From assembly GCA_022410635.1 (NCBI GenBank), contig JAJVDF010000133.1, positions 2,304,682-2,368,681 of the forward strand: DNA of 64,000 nt, given 5' to 3'. Under the pieces are notes generated by a model. It worked only from the letters and a program-made list of their open reading frames with translations. It was not told where the DNA came from and did no database searches. Source of the stretch: Tretioscincus oriximinensis. Its lineage: Eukaryota; Chordata; Lepidosauria; Squamata; Gymnophthalmidae. Shown piece by piece: positions 1-10,869 of the stretch (the stretch's first letter is position 1; each line of letters starts with the position of its first letter). Both the position numbers and the translations under genes were made by a program.

Positions 1-114
1 CTTTGAATTTTTCATCTGATTCCAATACAGAAAAGAGGCAGGACAAATAAGTAATTCTAGTTAACACATTGTGAAGGTGGTAGATTTAGCTGTCAGTTTT
101 TCACTCTATATTTT

Positions 115-190
115 ATCCATATCCTGCATGATTCACTTCAATCAGATCATCTCTTGAGGCTGAAGAGACCCAGATGTTGACTGGATCTCT
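115..190 (-). repeat. CR1-like LINE fragment
   Basis: This stretch resembles a better preserved stretch near 48600-48695, sharing the words for 'cctgcatgatt' and 'gctgaagagacccagatgttg'-like sequence. It is a short end piece of the CR1-like LINE found many times in the window, read on the minus strand. The first 500 bases otherwise show nothing recognisable. Confidence 0.45.
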
Positions 191-504
191 TCGTCTATTT
201 TCGTCTGGTTGTTCTTATTGTCCTTTTCTTTCTTTTTCTGTGTGTAGGCACTTTATTGTTGTTTTGCCATTGACCAAAAAAACAGGTATAAAAATTAAGC
301 CAGGTTTCATCATTTCTTTCGTTTTACAATACAAAACTGGGGTTTAAATGGAATTTGCTCCACAATATTAATATTCATCCTGTAGCCAGGTCTGGAATAT
401 AAAAAAATCTTCTAGGAAGTCTCCCACTTCTCCTCCTTATACTCTTCCTGAAGGCACCATGGGTCATGAAATTATTGGACTCACTGATCCAAGATCCAAT
501 TCAG

Positions 505-786
505 GCCTCAGTTGCTAAGGAATCCGTCTCTCAGCTGGGAGATGGGGTTTTGCAGCCCTGTGTGGGACGTGGGGAGGGCTGAGCACCTTCCACTAGCCTG
601 TAGCTCTAGCAAGCAGGAACTGCAAGAAATTGCAACTGATTACAAGTAGATACATGGGAACCACCACAGCCTGGTGGGGAAGATAGAATGTCAGTCTTCG
701 GGCAAAAATACCCTTGTAAGCCGCTTTGAGTCCCTTAGAAAGGTGAGAAAAGCGGTGTATAATAACCCAGTTCTTCTTCTTCTACT
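505..786 (+). repeat. tRNA-derived SINE, family B
   Basis: The head resembles a tRNA (gctaaggaatccgtctct), followed by a body with 'cactagcctgtagctctag', 'gatacatgggaaccacca' and 'aagccgctttgagtccctt', and a tail ending in repeated 'cttctt'. The same order of words recurs at 13185, 35642, 47037 (reverse), 48730, 21055-21990 (reverse, split) and 57956 (reverse). Several independent copies make the family assignment firm. The family name is not known to me. Confidence 0.75.
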
Positions 787-1124
787 ACTCTGCTTCCTCG
801 AAAACAAGACTTAACCTAAAAAAAAGCCCTAGCATGATTTTTCAGATTATTTGAAATGTAAGCCCTGCTCTAAAAATAAGCCCTAACTACAATTTGTAAA
901 AGTCAATTTAAGTCTTGTTCAGCTGTACAAAATAAAACAGAGGGAGGGGTAGAGAAATGGATACTGGGAGATGCAGAAAGGCAGACACACTGGATGGGGG
1001 AGACAGGAGAAGAGAGAAAAGGAGGAAAGGAGGTAGATTCAGGTTAATACTAACCAATGCACGTAAAACATTTAAGTTTGTTCTGAAACTGCAAAAAACA
1101 CTTCTAACATTAAGGGAACAAGGG

Positions 1125-1285
1125 GTTGGACTCTATGGCCCTGGAAGTCCCTTCCAACTCTATGATTCTAAGCAGTTGGAAGTCTTCAGACAGGGGCTGG
1201 ACAGTGAATCCTGCCTTGAGTAGAGGGGTTGGTCGCCATGACACTGGAGGTCCCTTGCCACTCTATAATTCTATGGCTCTATGTT
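1125..1285 (+). repeat. CR1 LINE 3' end
   Basis: Contains 'ggttggactctatggccc' and 'cccttccaactctatgatt' and ends in 'aattctatggctctatg', the short-repeat tail typical of CR1 3' ends. Related tails lie at 34453, 60865 and 62275. Confidence 0.7.
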
Positions 1286-1924
1286 TTATGATTTGTAATG
1301 TACACTAGGGTGAATTTTAGGGCATTAAGCAGTTTTATTTTTTTATTTTGCATGAAGTAAAACACGATGTAATAAGATTAACATTATGAAATTGAAAAAT
1401 TTTGTATATTAATAGAAAGAAAAAAAGAATGAAGCTGGAAAATGAAGATATTCCCTGGAAATAACCCTCAGCACATCTTTTAGAGCAAAATCTAATACAA
1501 GATCCTATTTTACTTTTGAGGAAACATGGCAGGACATCAGAATTAATTTTTCTACAACCCTTCACAGTCCCTCAATCCTTTCTGAGGAGTGGTAACCAAC
1601 ACTGTATACAATTTCCCAAATGTGGACCCACCAAAGATTTATAAAGAGGCCCAATGATGCTTGTCAACTTATTTTCTACTCTCTATTTCAAACAAAGTGA
1701 AGCAACACCCTCTGTTCTTACAGAAATTCCACCCTAAATGTATTGCAAATAAATAATGCGTCATCCTGCAAGAGGCTGACTTTGGAAGAAGCCAAAATTG
1801 CTCCTAGTTTTTATCAATATATATAATTCTGAAATGGGCAGTCTTTGACCAATGGGGGTGTACGTTGCATAGGGCCCCTTCCTCCTGCTCTGCAGTTGCC
1901 ACCACATGTGGCATTGCACCTGAC

Positions 1925-2150
1925 ACAAAGTATGGGGAAGAAGGGAGAGAAAAAGGAGAAAAGGAAAGATGTAAACATGAAAGGAGGAAGGAATGGAAGA
2001 AGGATGAGGGAGAAGAAGGGATGAAATAGACAGGGGTAGTGTTGGGAGCAAAACGGCTTGCAAGGCATGATAACTGTGTGCATTAAGGAAAGAAAAGAAA
2101 AGGAGAGGCGAGGAAGAAGGGAGGAGACAAGAGAAAGAAGAAGTAACAGT
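1925..2150 (+). repeat. Purine-rich low-complexity stretch
   Basis: Dense in aggaagg, gaagaa and gggaga. Both strands are open in several frames, as expected for a purine-only tract rather than for coding sequence. No function is inferred. Confidence 0.6.
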
Positions 2151-2194
2151 TCAAAATACGGGCAATGAGGAGAGAGGGTGTCGTCAATGTACAT

Positions 2195-2742
2195 CAGGGA
2201 TCCTCAAACTTTTTAAACAGGGGCCAGTTCACTATTCCTCAGACCGTTGGAAGGCAGGACTATAATTTAAAAAAACCTATGAACTAATTTTTGGGCTGCC
2301 TAATGTCATGAAGAGAGCATTGTGCGCATGCGCTACTGAAAAGAGCCAGTTTGGTGTAGTAGTTGAGTGTTGGACTCAAACCTGGTAGTCTCCCGGTTCG
2401 ATTCCTCATTCCTCCACGAAAGCCAGCTGGGTGACCGTGGGCCAGTCAAAGTTCTTGAACTCTCTCAGCCCCACCTACTCCACAGGGTGCCTGTTGTGGA
2501 GAGAGCAACAAAAGTTATGTGCGCCACCCTATGGTTGGCCGCCCTGCGACCTTTGGGTATAGGGCGGGATACAAGTACAAATAAATAAATAATAAATAAA
2601 AGGCAAGAAGTGTGTTACTGTGAGCCCGGAACTAGTCAGCTGCTAAGCAGGACAGACGGCAGCATCAACATCATCTTGCGGGCCGGATAAATGTCCTTGG
2701 CGGGCCGCATGTGGCCCGCAGGCCGTAGTTTGGGGACCCCTG
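2195..2742. mobile_element. hAT-type non-autonomous element with 8-bp duplication
   Basis: The left end reads cagggatcctcaaacttttt and the right end reads agtttggggacccctg, an inverted pair. The flanks are atgtacat (2187-2194) and acatacat (2743-2750), matching at 6 of 8 positions, as expected for an aged 8-bp hAT target duplication. The interior holds the 'ggccgcatgtggcccgc' section typical of this reptile/mammal hAT family. A SINE is inserted at 2342-2600. No transposase is encoded. Confidence 0.75.
2342..2600 (+). repeat. tRNA-derived SINE, family A, full length
   Basis: Begins agccagtttggtgtagtag (A-box region). A good B box, ggttcgattcc, is at 2395-2405. The body includes 'gggtgaccgtgggccagtca' and 'ctcagccccacctact', and it ends at an AT-rich aaataaataaat tail. 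This is the best copy of family A; others lie at 12120, 16440-17345, 42490, 48320 and elsewhere. The head looks like a tRNA but cannot fold as a functional tRNA. Confidence 0.8.
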
Positions 2743-2750
2743 ACATACAT

Positions 2751-4480
2751 CTTCCATTTCATGTGAACCGGTCGAAATTCTTCTTTTGCCTTTCAGTGCA
2801 CCGCCCACCACATCGGACGAAAATAAAAGTATCTCAAGCATTCGTTACAAGTGTTTTTACTTTATTGGCTAAAAAAAAAAAAGGTGTCGAAACTTCAGAG
2901 GACAAAAATCACAGGTTAGTAAATTACTGGAAAAAAAGCGAGCGGATACCACAAGAGAGAATAAACTGAAAATTGTCAGTTTGACAGTGACTTCTCCTAG
3001 TAAAGTCTCAAAGTGATCATTCACTTTAAAAATCAACCCTCCTCGGGAAGCAGCTGAAAAGACACGCACTGACCTGGGGACATCAGCCTTTTTAGCCAGG
3101 AGGTTACGTTAATTACGGACCCCAAATCCGAATTACCTTCTCCCAGGCCTCCAAGTGACTCCTAGGGAAACTTTGTCTTTTTCGTAATTTTTTTTTTCAA
3201 GGAAAGTATGCAGTTGCTACGTAGAGACACTGGCTGTCCATGAGTGGACCCGGCCACAGCTTTGCTGCAGACGTACCGCAGGCACCCGACGTCCAGCCCT
3301 CAAATAGCCTCCCTGAAAAATAAAAGATAATTCATATGAAGGCTCAGGTGATCTCTACCTGGAGGCGACCCAAGACTCTCAAGACTCTCCAGCACAAAGT
3401 CACAGACTGTGAGAACGGTCGGTGGAAAGAAAGTGGAGCTCTTGAATGGACTCGCTTATGCCTTTCACGGAAGTCTCCCCTAGGTTCATTTCTGAATTAA
3501 ACAAACAAGCTTGAGGAAAGCTCGGACCCTTTCTCTGCAGGGCCTTAATCTGGGTTGTATTATATGCTGCAAGTGCTAAAATTTCCTCTTCTCCACATTC
3601 AGCTCTCCTGACCTAGTTTTTTTTTTATATAACGGCAATTTTAGTTCCAAGTGTTTATTCCTCTTTCTGCTATGCCTGCTTCTTCAGGTTCAGATTCCGT
3701 AGACAATTTATTAAACAGTGTTGAAAGGTATCATTTAGTAAAATTAAAACCCATCATGACGGGAGTAGATTTCTTCTGACTCCCCCTAAACACTGTGATG
3801 TTCAGGGTTACTTTTGGATGAATGTGAAGTCCAGACATAAGCTTATGGTCACCCCTCAAAAGAGCAGAACTTAGGGCTATGGGGGGAGGATGGATGGAGG
3901 GGAGGCAAGTTCAATTTTGGGAATTGGAAAACTGCGGATAAAACGGCCACGTAAGCTTCGAATCGTGCTGGCAAATTAATCCACGAAAGACTGGAAGAAA
4001 CCTAGAAAAGGAGCAACCAAGATAACAAAACCTTTTGGGAACTGGTGCCAGAGATGATAACTTGGAGGGAAGAGAAGAGTTTTTTAAAAATTACAAACTG
4101 TGCGAAGAAAACAATCTATTGAACTTCACAAGATCTACAGAATAACTGGCTGTGATTTTTAGAGCAAGTAAAAATGTCAACCCTTGTAAAAAGGGGTCAA
4201 TGGAATGAGTTTGACATCAGAGATGGTAAAGGAGGCTGCTGGCTTACATAGCTTTTAAAACAAACTGCATGCACTCATGACCCTAAATGAGCTTATCAGC
4301 GAATAAAGACCATTTGCCTGTGGTTAGTCAAATGCAATGTGATTTAACCCTTGCACTGACACTGGCCCTGTTTTTGTTACCGTTGCCTCGTGCGTGATGA
4401 AGATCTCAACGAAAGTAGGAGAATCTTTCCAAACCCTATGTCCAGACGGAGAAAGCCTATTTGGCTACCCTTCAAAACAC
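2751..4480. other. Intergenic, nothing recognised
   Basis: No long open frame, no recognisable exon and no clear repeat. Small poly(A/T) runs only. It could hold untranslated sequence of a neighbouring gene, but nothing in it supports that directly. Confidence 0.4.
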
Positions 4481-4484
4481 GCCT

Positions 4485-4700
4485 CGCTCAGAACAGTCAA
4501 CGCCGTAATCTGTATTTATTATCGTAACCGCGTTGCGCGATCGGCGCTCTACGCGAGGTAAATGCACACAACTAACTGTCCATTACCTCTAAGGAATACT
4601 ATTGGCTGATTGCAACAATGGGGAATCTAGACCCGCCCCCTTTGCTGCCGCGCATACCGAGCCGCCAGAGGGCCGCGCCGCGTACGGACAGCAGGAATGG
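4485..4700. promoter_or_regulatory. CpG-rich cluster, candidate promoter
   Basis: I count about 22 CpGs in roughly 200 bases here, against an AT-rich, CpG-poor surrounding. It holds ccgcgttgcgcgatcggcg, a GC box (cccgccccc near 4633), an inverted CCAAT (attggctgattg near 4602) and gccgcgccgcgtacgg. On the plus strand, cgcgaggtaaatg resembles a splice donor. The cluster lies beyond the RBM4B 3' end, so it may belong to a neighbouring or divergent transcript. No attached coding exon was found. Confidence 0.4.
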
Positions 4701-4709
4701 AAGGAGGAA

Positions 4710-5301
4710 ACCCAGCCCGTTTTTGCAGGTTTAATAACTAAAGTTATATAATAACGGACAATCCCTGCAGAAAATGCCTACACCCTTCATGCAATACAGG
4801 GAGAACAAAACCCCAGCATTTTCGGGGGGTTGGGGGAATATGTTCATAGCCCAGATCCAAGGGGGAAATTTTCCCACTTGGCTGTTGATCTCAAGATTCC
4901 AAGGTCACATTTCTACTCAGGGAAATTAATGCACTATAACCATTAGCATGCTAAACCCATAGCAGAAGGCTAATGAGCCGGGCAATGGGAAAAAGAGGAA
5001 ACACAGTGGGAGGAAAACAGGCAGGCATCCCCAGGATTTGATGGCGGGATGGGGNATTGAGACTATTCTCCACATGCAGCAAGATGCAGAAGGGAAAGCG
5101 CCTTCACCCCGAGTGAAGACAGTGTCCCAAACTACACTTGCCATCACTAACACGTTCCAAAACACAGACCTGCCAGCGCTAGAGCAACCCAGAAGATCCA
5201 CAGCGGTATTTCCCCCAAGACACCTGGCTCCTTCTCGAGTCTCACCAGCCATTCTGACGCTCCCCCTCCTCCAAGCTACTCAGGAAAAAAACGCTCTCAC
5301 C
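4710..5301 (-). other. RBM4B: Candidate RBM4B 3' untranslated region with an intron
   Basis: Eight bases after the RBM4B stop the minus strand reads ggag/gtgagag, a near-perfect splice donor (exon end at 5301). Downstream, a ttctgcag acceptor-like site lies near 4770 and an attaaa hexamer at 4730-4735. The sequence therefore allows a spliced 3' untranslated region ending near 4715. The donor is seen; the acceptor and end are inference. Confidence 0.3.
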
Positions 5302-5308
5302 TCCAGCC

Positions 5309-5967
5309 TCAATACGCGGAGTACCGTAACCTTTCCGCGCCTGCATCCCGCCCGAACCGCTGGACATCGTAGAGGGATGATCGCGGGATGGGAGACAGCT
5401 GAACACGCTCGTATCCGTACACGTCTCCGACGGTAGAAGCCGCCGCTGCCGCCACCGCCGCCGAACGACGCAGAGGGCTTCGATCCCGGGTGTAAAACGA
5501 GGAAGTCGCGGCCGCCGCGGCAGCAACCGCTGCTGCAGTTCCCGAGGCAGGTAGCAACGCCCGCTCATAGGGCTCTAAGGCAGTGGAGAGGCGACTGGCC
5601 ATGGCCGTGGCTTGTGTGTACTGGGCGTACTGGGAATACTGGGCCATGGTCTGCTCCGCATACGCGTCATATGCAGAAGCCCCATAGGCCGCAGTGGACC
5701 TCGCGCGATACCGTTTATAGTAGTCCACCATTCCATAAGGGTCATCGTAATACATTGTTTCCCCATAGCCCGTAGGGTAGGGGGTGCGCATCATTCCGTA
5801 CTGCTCGCTATAAGTTTCGGTCAACTCGGGCACTTGCCCCGTGCGATCTACTGGGCACTCTTTAGACCAGTGACCCTCCTTCCCACACCGGTAGCAGCCA
5901 CTCTTGTCTCCCATCCCGGGTGCGGTCCTGAGCCGGCTGGTGGACAACTGCACGCGCATTCGTTTGC
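5309..5967 (-). CDS. RBM4B: RBM4B, second coding exon (zinc knuckle and C-terminal tail)
   Basis: This exon follows the acceptor tgtttcttcaag/gcaaacg. It completes the split glycine codon and then encodes 218 residues to a TGA at 5309-5311. At product residues 162-175 is a CCHC zinc knuckle (Cys162, Cys165, His170, Cys175, spacing C-x2-C-x4-H-x4-C). After it comes a tail rich in Tyr and Ala, with poly-Ala runs and the RDRSPLRR motif seen in RBM4 proteins. The tail ends RYSAY, where mammalian copies end RYSAF. The words ECPVDRTG and [10 protein letters not shown] look closer to RBM4B than to RBM4. The gene's role, known from the family, is in alternative splicing, translation control and RNA binding in the nucleus and cytoplasm. 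Joined to the upstream exon the product is 356 residues, close to the roughly 359 of the mammalian protein. The frame is clean, with no N. Confidence 0.93.
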
Positions 5968-8150
5968 CTTGAAGAAACAAGACGCAAGAAGGGAAGCGAT
6001 AAAAAGGTTTGTTAACAGAACAGTTCAAAAGCAAAAGCAAGAGGTCAGATTGTGTTCGTAAAGGTCATCCGTCATCAGCTGGTTCGTCTCCGCTACAACC
6101 CAACGTTTCACAGCAAGGAGAGAGGAATCGTGTTCCTCTGGCTTGAGACAACCAGGGCGTTACAAGAAAGGCAAAACAAAGCACTAGAGCAGGGGTGGAA
6201 ACCTAAGGCCCAGGGGGNCAGATCAGGCCCACACACCCATTTGGTCTGCCCTCACGGAACCAATAAAATTCCCTGGCTTGGAGGGAGGTAGACTACAGGG
6301 AAATCACTATGCTTCCAAACTGTAATTATGCCTATGATTTTGTGGCTCTGGATGGGAAAGGAGACATGGGTAGAAAGAGGGTGTGTAGCCTGGATGGGGG
6401 TGTAGCCTGGGCAGGGGCCTGGGGAAAGTGGTATGGCCCTCGAGTGATGTTACAAAATCCAAATGGCCCCTGGCAGAAAAAAGGTTCCCCACCCAGGCAC
6501 TAGACAGTCATTTTGCTCTGCCCCAGGTCATTTTGTTCGGCTTTGAGCCACAATGCCAGGTGCTGAAGCAAACATGTATCTTTGTTGATTTGCACAACAC
6601 TGTGGTATAGGAGGAAAAGACAGTTGCTGGGAATTTCAAGCAGTTCTTTTGATAGATGCATGTGTTGGAGCCCTTAGTATAATCCTAAACATCAAGAAAA
6701 AAGTGGGAATTATAATTGTAAGCACCCATGGGAAGAAAATGATTTCGGAAACCTGGCAGCAATAATGAAATGCAGGTGAAAGCAATTATAAAGAACCCCC
6801 CACGTAACAAAATTTACGGTATAGCAAACAAATTTGAAAGTGCCGGTGGAAGATTAATGTTGGTTACAATGGGTTTTGTTATAACAAAATTTCCTAACAA
6901 ATTCACCCAACCCTTTGGCGTTCGTTATAACAGGGTTTTACTCCATTTCATTTATGGTTCTCCAGTTCTTGTACTAACACATCAATTTTGGCTGATTTTG
7001 CCTGCAATAAGAGTTGGAGAAAACTATGGCACAACACAGGTAGGCTCTCTTTCTCTCAGCAAAAGATTCTGTTATTGTCACAAATCTGGAATTATCACTG
7101 ATGCTATAGGAAGCTGGAATAATTGAAATGTATACATTCTCCTTCTAGGTGTCTTTCAGGGTAGGAGTTCCAGGATATGGAGACCTGATAGTCACATCCT
7201 GGCCTTTGACTGCATTTCCACTGAAGGTACTTTTACAGAAAATATCCACATAGCAATTAAACTGAAAATCTATAGAGGGAAGACTCTTAAGGAATTCCCA
7301 AGGCAACCTATTGGAACCATGATTCTAGATGTACTTACAAGGGAACTTAGGCTCTGTGTTTTCTTCCCTACTCCCTCGTGCTTTGCTTTCAGAAGTCATG
7401 GCCATAGAAATAGGTTAGACTCAGGATCTGCCAAAAGTGATGGAAAGCTGCTTCAGTATCTGCACGCAGATCAAGGGAAGCATGTTGCTGATTTTAGTTC
7501 TTCTAGAGGCTTCCCACTAGAATATCTACTTAGTTGCCAGTGAAGAGAGAACCTCTTTGGTCTGTGCAATTCTTGGTTTTATTCTTGACCAAAATCTTCC
7601 TATGGTTTGGCTATCCTTTATCAAATCTCTCTGAGAACTAGAACGTCTTGCTCCCAGGGTTTTTAAGTGCAATTCAGAAAACATCTTCATATACAAGAAT
7701 TTATGGAAATACACAAAAGTCACTGCAATTCAGCTCCCTGAATTCTACCGGTATGCTCTTGAGCAAGAAATGAAACCAGAGTTCCTATCTTTGACTTCAG
7801 TTTATCATTGGGGGTTTACAGGCCAAAGACCCTGGGCCCACCTAGAAGGAAGATAAACGGACATCCCTTTGAAGGTTTTATGCAAAAATGGCTGCTGCTT
7901 GCTATTAAGGACCCAGAAGAAGCAATTTATTTTATACTGTGTCAAGTTCATACTTGCTTAAATTAACCCTCAGAGAGAACCAAAGAAGATATAGGAAGCA
8001 GATCTCAAATTCATCAAATTCAAAGGCCATTAGAGGGAAAGGAAAAGAATAACTGCTTGTTATGCTGAAGTAAAAGCTGGGTGGCCGCTATCTTCAGTGG
8101 CCAGCCATCAATCTAAAAATGAAGTATGTTCAATAATTGTTTCATGTATT
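5968..8150. other. RBM4B intron between coding exons, left part
   Basis: The intron between the two coding exons runs from 5968 to 12314. In this left part I see no exon and no clear repeat. Short open frames occur but resemble nothing. Confidence 0.5.
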
Positions 8151-8522
8151 CATAAGAACGTAAGAGAAGCCGTGATGAACTGGGCCACAGCTCATCTAGA
8201 CCAGCATTCTGTCTCACCCAGTGGCCCACCAATTGCACCTAGGTAGCTTAAAATAGAAGCAAACCTCTCACATGTTCTCAACCCTGCAAATGGTGCTTCA
8301 GGAATCCTGCCTGCTGCTCCATCCCGGAAGCAGGATCAAGAGATCCATCCTAGTGGCTATTTATACCCTTGGTGTCCCTGAATTTGCCTAATCCTCTCTT
8401 AAGGCTATCCAGGCTGCTAGCTACCACCACCTTTACTAGAAATGACCCTCCAGGTGAAAAAATTACTTTCCCTTGTCTGACCTCACTCTTCTGCTCATCA
8501 GTTTCAAGTACCCTAGAGATGT
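8151..8522 (-). repeat. CR1-like LINE 3' end, antisense copy
   Basis: Read on the plus strand, it starts 'cataagaacgtaagag', continues with 'cagctcatctagaccagc' and 'aatcctgcctgctgctcca', then 'ctatccaggctgctagctac', and ends near 'cagtttcaagtacc'. The same order recurs at 30785, 35036, 46985, 52978, 56457 and 61229. On the minus strand the better copies encode the end of a LINE reverse transcriptase ORF (WNLLPEE-type words) and finish in a cttatgttcttatg tail. Confidence 0.75.
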
Positions 8523-9559
8523 CAAACTGCTGGCCTCCCAGGATTCCATTCCACTTCCAGCATTGTGCCCACTCTACTAAACTAAATGGGACGTTGGGGA
8601 TTGCAATTCAGGAACACCTGCAGGGCTACTAGTTTGACATGTCTGTCGTATCCAAAGAACAGCGGGCAGCTATTTTGGGCTGCTAAAATTATTCTCCAAA
8701 GAAAGAAAGCATCCATTCTGCAAGAACGTGTCTTAAAAATAGACTGTCAGCTCAAAGAACTCTCATGATCACTTTGCTATACTAAATGAAATTTCCAGCA
8801 CCCTGCATTGCTATAAGGGGTAGCAAAACAATGAAAGGGGAACAAAGAGGAGATAAATGGCAAAATCTTGCTCCCAAAGTCCCATGTTATAGACAGGAAT
8901 TAGACGATTACTATATCAATAGTACAGCTCTTAAATAGTCATTTGTTATCTGGGCTGGGCAGACTCTTCAGCTGTTTTTTATATTTACAAATACTGTGAA
9001 GCCCCCTAGACCATTTGCTAAGGAATATAAATAGATTAATAAATAAATAAATTACAAATTCTATGTGGCTNTTTGGAGTATTTGTTTTTTGCTTCTTCCC
9101 CCTCTACTATGTCACCATTTCGCTAGAATTCTGCCAAGCCACATCAAATGAAAAAGCTCTTCATCTCCTCTTAGCCCCAACATTAGCAATATGTCATTCA
9201 CTTTCTCTGTATACAAAGTGATATTGTCCCCATCACTGTGACATAACTAAGTTTTTAACCATTTTCCAGACAAGTTAAAGATTTTTTAAAAATGCATTTC
9301 TATGCCTTTGCCTACTTCATTTGACAAGGCAGCCGGGCAGAAATACATTTGACTGTCAAGGTAATTTCTCACTTCAGTTAAGACTCATATACGTAGGTTT
9401 CTTGAATTTCCTTAGAATCTAACCCTAGCTAGGGAAGTTTAGATTCATAAACACTTTACAACAATAAATTTGCCATTATTAATCATACTGCTACTTTATC
9501 CAAATGTTCAATCTTGCCAGGCTGATTTAAAAAAAAAACCCTCAAAATGAACCAAAATT

Positions 9560-9870
9560 ATTAGTGCATCTCAATAAATTAGATCATGGGAAAGTTAATT
9601 TATTTCGGTAATTCAGTTCAAATACTGAAACTCGTCAACTACATAGATTTGTTACACACAAAGAGATCTATTTCATTGATTAAAGGGCGACACCATGAGT
9701 CTACAATATTGAACCTTCTGACAATTATCTGAGGTACTATCTTCTGGGTTATCATTATTTGTAAGCCATAATCGTTAAAAGGAATAAACATTGAAACAGA
9801 TTAAATTATTGTGTGTGTAATGAATCTATATATGAGTTTCACTATTTGAACTGAATAAATTAACACTTAT
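9560..9870. mobile_element. Tc1-like element remnant (internally deleted)
   Basis: The left end reads gtgcatctcaataaattag and the right end contains gtgtgtaatgaatctata and gagtttcactatttgaa, which I recognise as the two ends of a widespread vertebrate Tc1-type element. The transposase-coding middle is missing, leaving only about 300 bases. Subterminal inverted segments (ttcagttcaaatactgaaac and gtttcactatttgaactgaa) can still pair. Confidence 0.7.
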
Positions 9871-10189
9871 TTATTCATGCTAATATCCTGCTCTATACCC
9901 GAAGGTCTCAAGAAGGCCAAACATAAAGCAAAAATACGAAATTGCTGTACTGAAACAATATCTGAAGGTAGGAAATGAAACAGCATTTCTTCAGCCAAAG
10001 GCCGGGTGCAAGAGATGCATCTTCAAGGATCTTCTAAAAGAATACAGGTATGGTGACTTGCGAACCTCGAAAAGGAGACAACCTCCAAGAAGGCCCTGTC
10101 CCGATACTCTCATTTACTGAGCTGCACTAGTATATTAAATTATAATACTTTTTAAAAAAGCAATCAAAGCAGCAAATTGGCAATACTGT

Positions 10190-10650
10190 ATTTTTGGGTA
10201 TATAAAATGCACTTAATTTCCTCCCAAATTATATAAGATGCACTTTATTTCCCCCCAAAAGTGGGATCTTAATGTAGCAAATTTCTCCCCAAATGTGGAA
10301 AGCTCAAATGTGGAAAGAAAATTGATTTTTTCCCCCTTTTCCTCCTCTAAAATCTATATACAGTGGTACCTTGGTTCTCGAACACAATTCGTTCCGGCAG
10401 GACGGTCGAGAACCAATTTGTTCGAGAACCGAAGCAAGGCGCGCCTGGCCGAAAAAGCGCACTCTGATGACGTCGGCAAGGCGCGCCTGGCTGAAAGAAC
10501 GNCGAAGGAAGTTCGAGTTCCAAATCGGTGTTTGGATTCCAGGACAAAAGTTTCTGGAATCTGCCGGTCGAACACCGATTTGGTCGACATTCAAGGCATT
10601 CGAGAACTGAGGTACCACTGTAGTCCAAAAAATAAGGATACATATAAAAC
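10190..10650. mobile_element. Older mariner-like miniature element, host of a nested one
   Basis: The left side reads tgtatttttgggtatataaa and the right side tccaaaaaataaggatac, an inverted pair characteristic of a reptilian mariner-like miniature element. Its centre is interrupted by a second element at 10361-10620. Confidence 0.5.
10361..10620. mobile_element. Mariner-type miniature element with TA duplication
   Basis: The ends are exact partners: cagtggtaccttggttctcg on the left and gagaactgaggtaccactg on the right, flanked on each side by TA. The interior repeats gcaaggcgcgcctggc twice (near 10433 and 10479). Long open frames cross it on both strands, which is a by-product of the palindromic structure and not coding evidence. 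Confidence 0.85.
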
Positions 10651-10869
10651 ACTTTCAAGTGAATCTTGGTTTCCTAATACTTTTCACTCCTTTTCAGAAC
10701 TAAACTGCAAGGAGATATTGTTAGCAACCAAATATCGGCACACTACAGCTTCAAGCAAATAACAGATCAAAATTGTTCCCAAGCAAGAACCTGCGAAGGT
10801 AAACACACACAAGACTGGCATTAAGAAAAAAGGATGGGGAAGGAAAACATCAAGAAATCATATGGACAC

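Noticed and set aside
2342..2420. tRNA gene suggested by A and B boxes
   Set aside because: These are SINE heads; the sequence continues into the SINE body and does not close an acceptor stem.
5612..6061. Plus-strand 149-codon frame opposite the RBM4B exon
   Set aside because: Antisense shadow of the real coding exon.
10238..10762. Open frames on both strands of 80-170 codons
   Set aside because: They coincide with a TA-flanked miniature element whose palindromic ends open frames on both strands; no protein resemblance.
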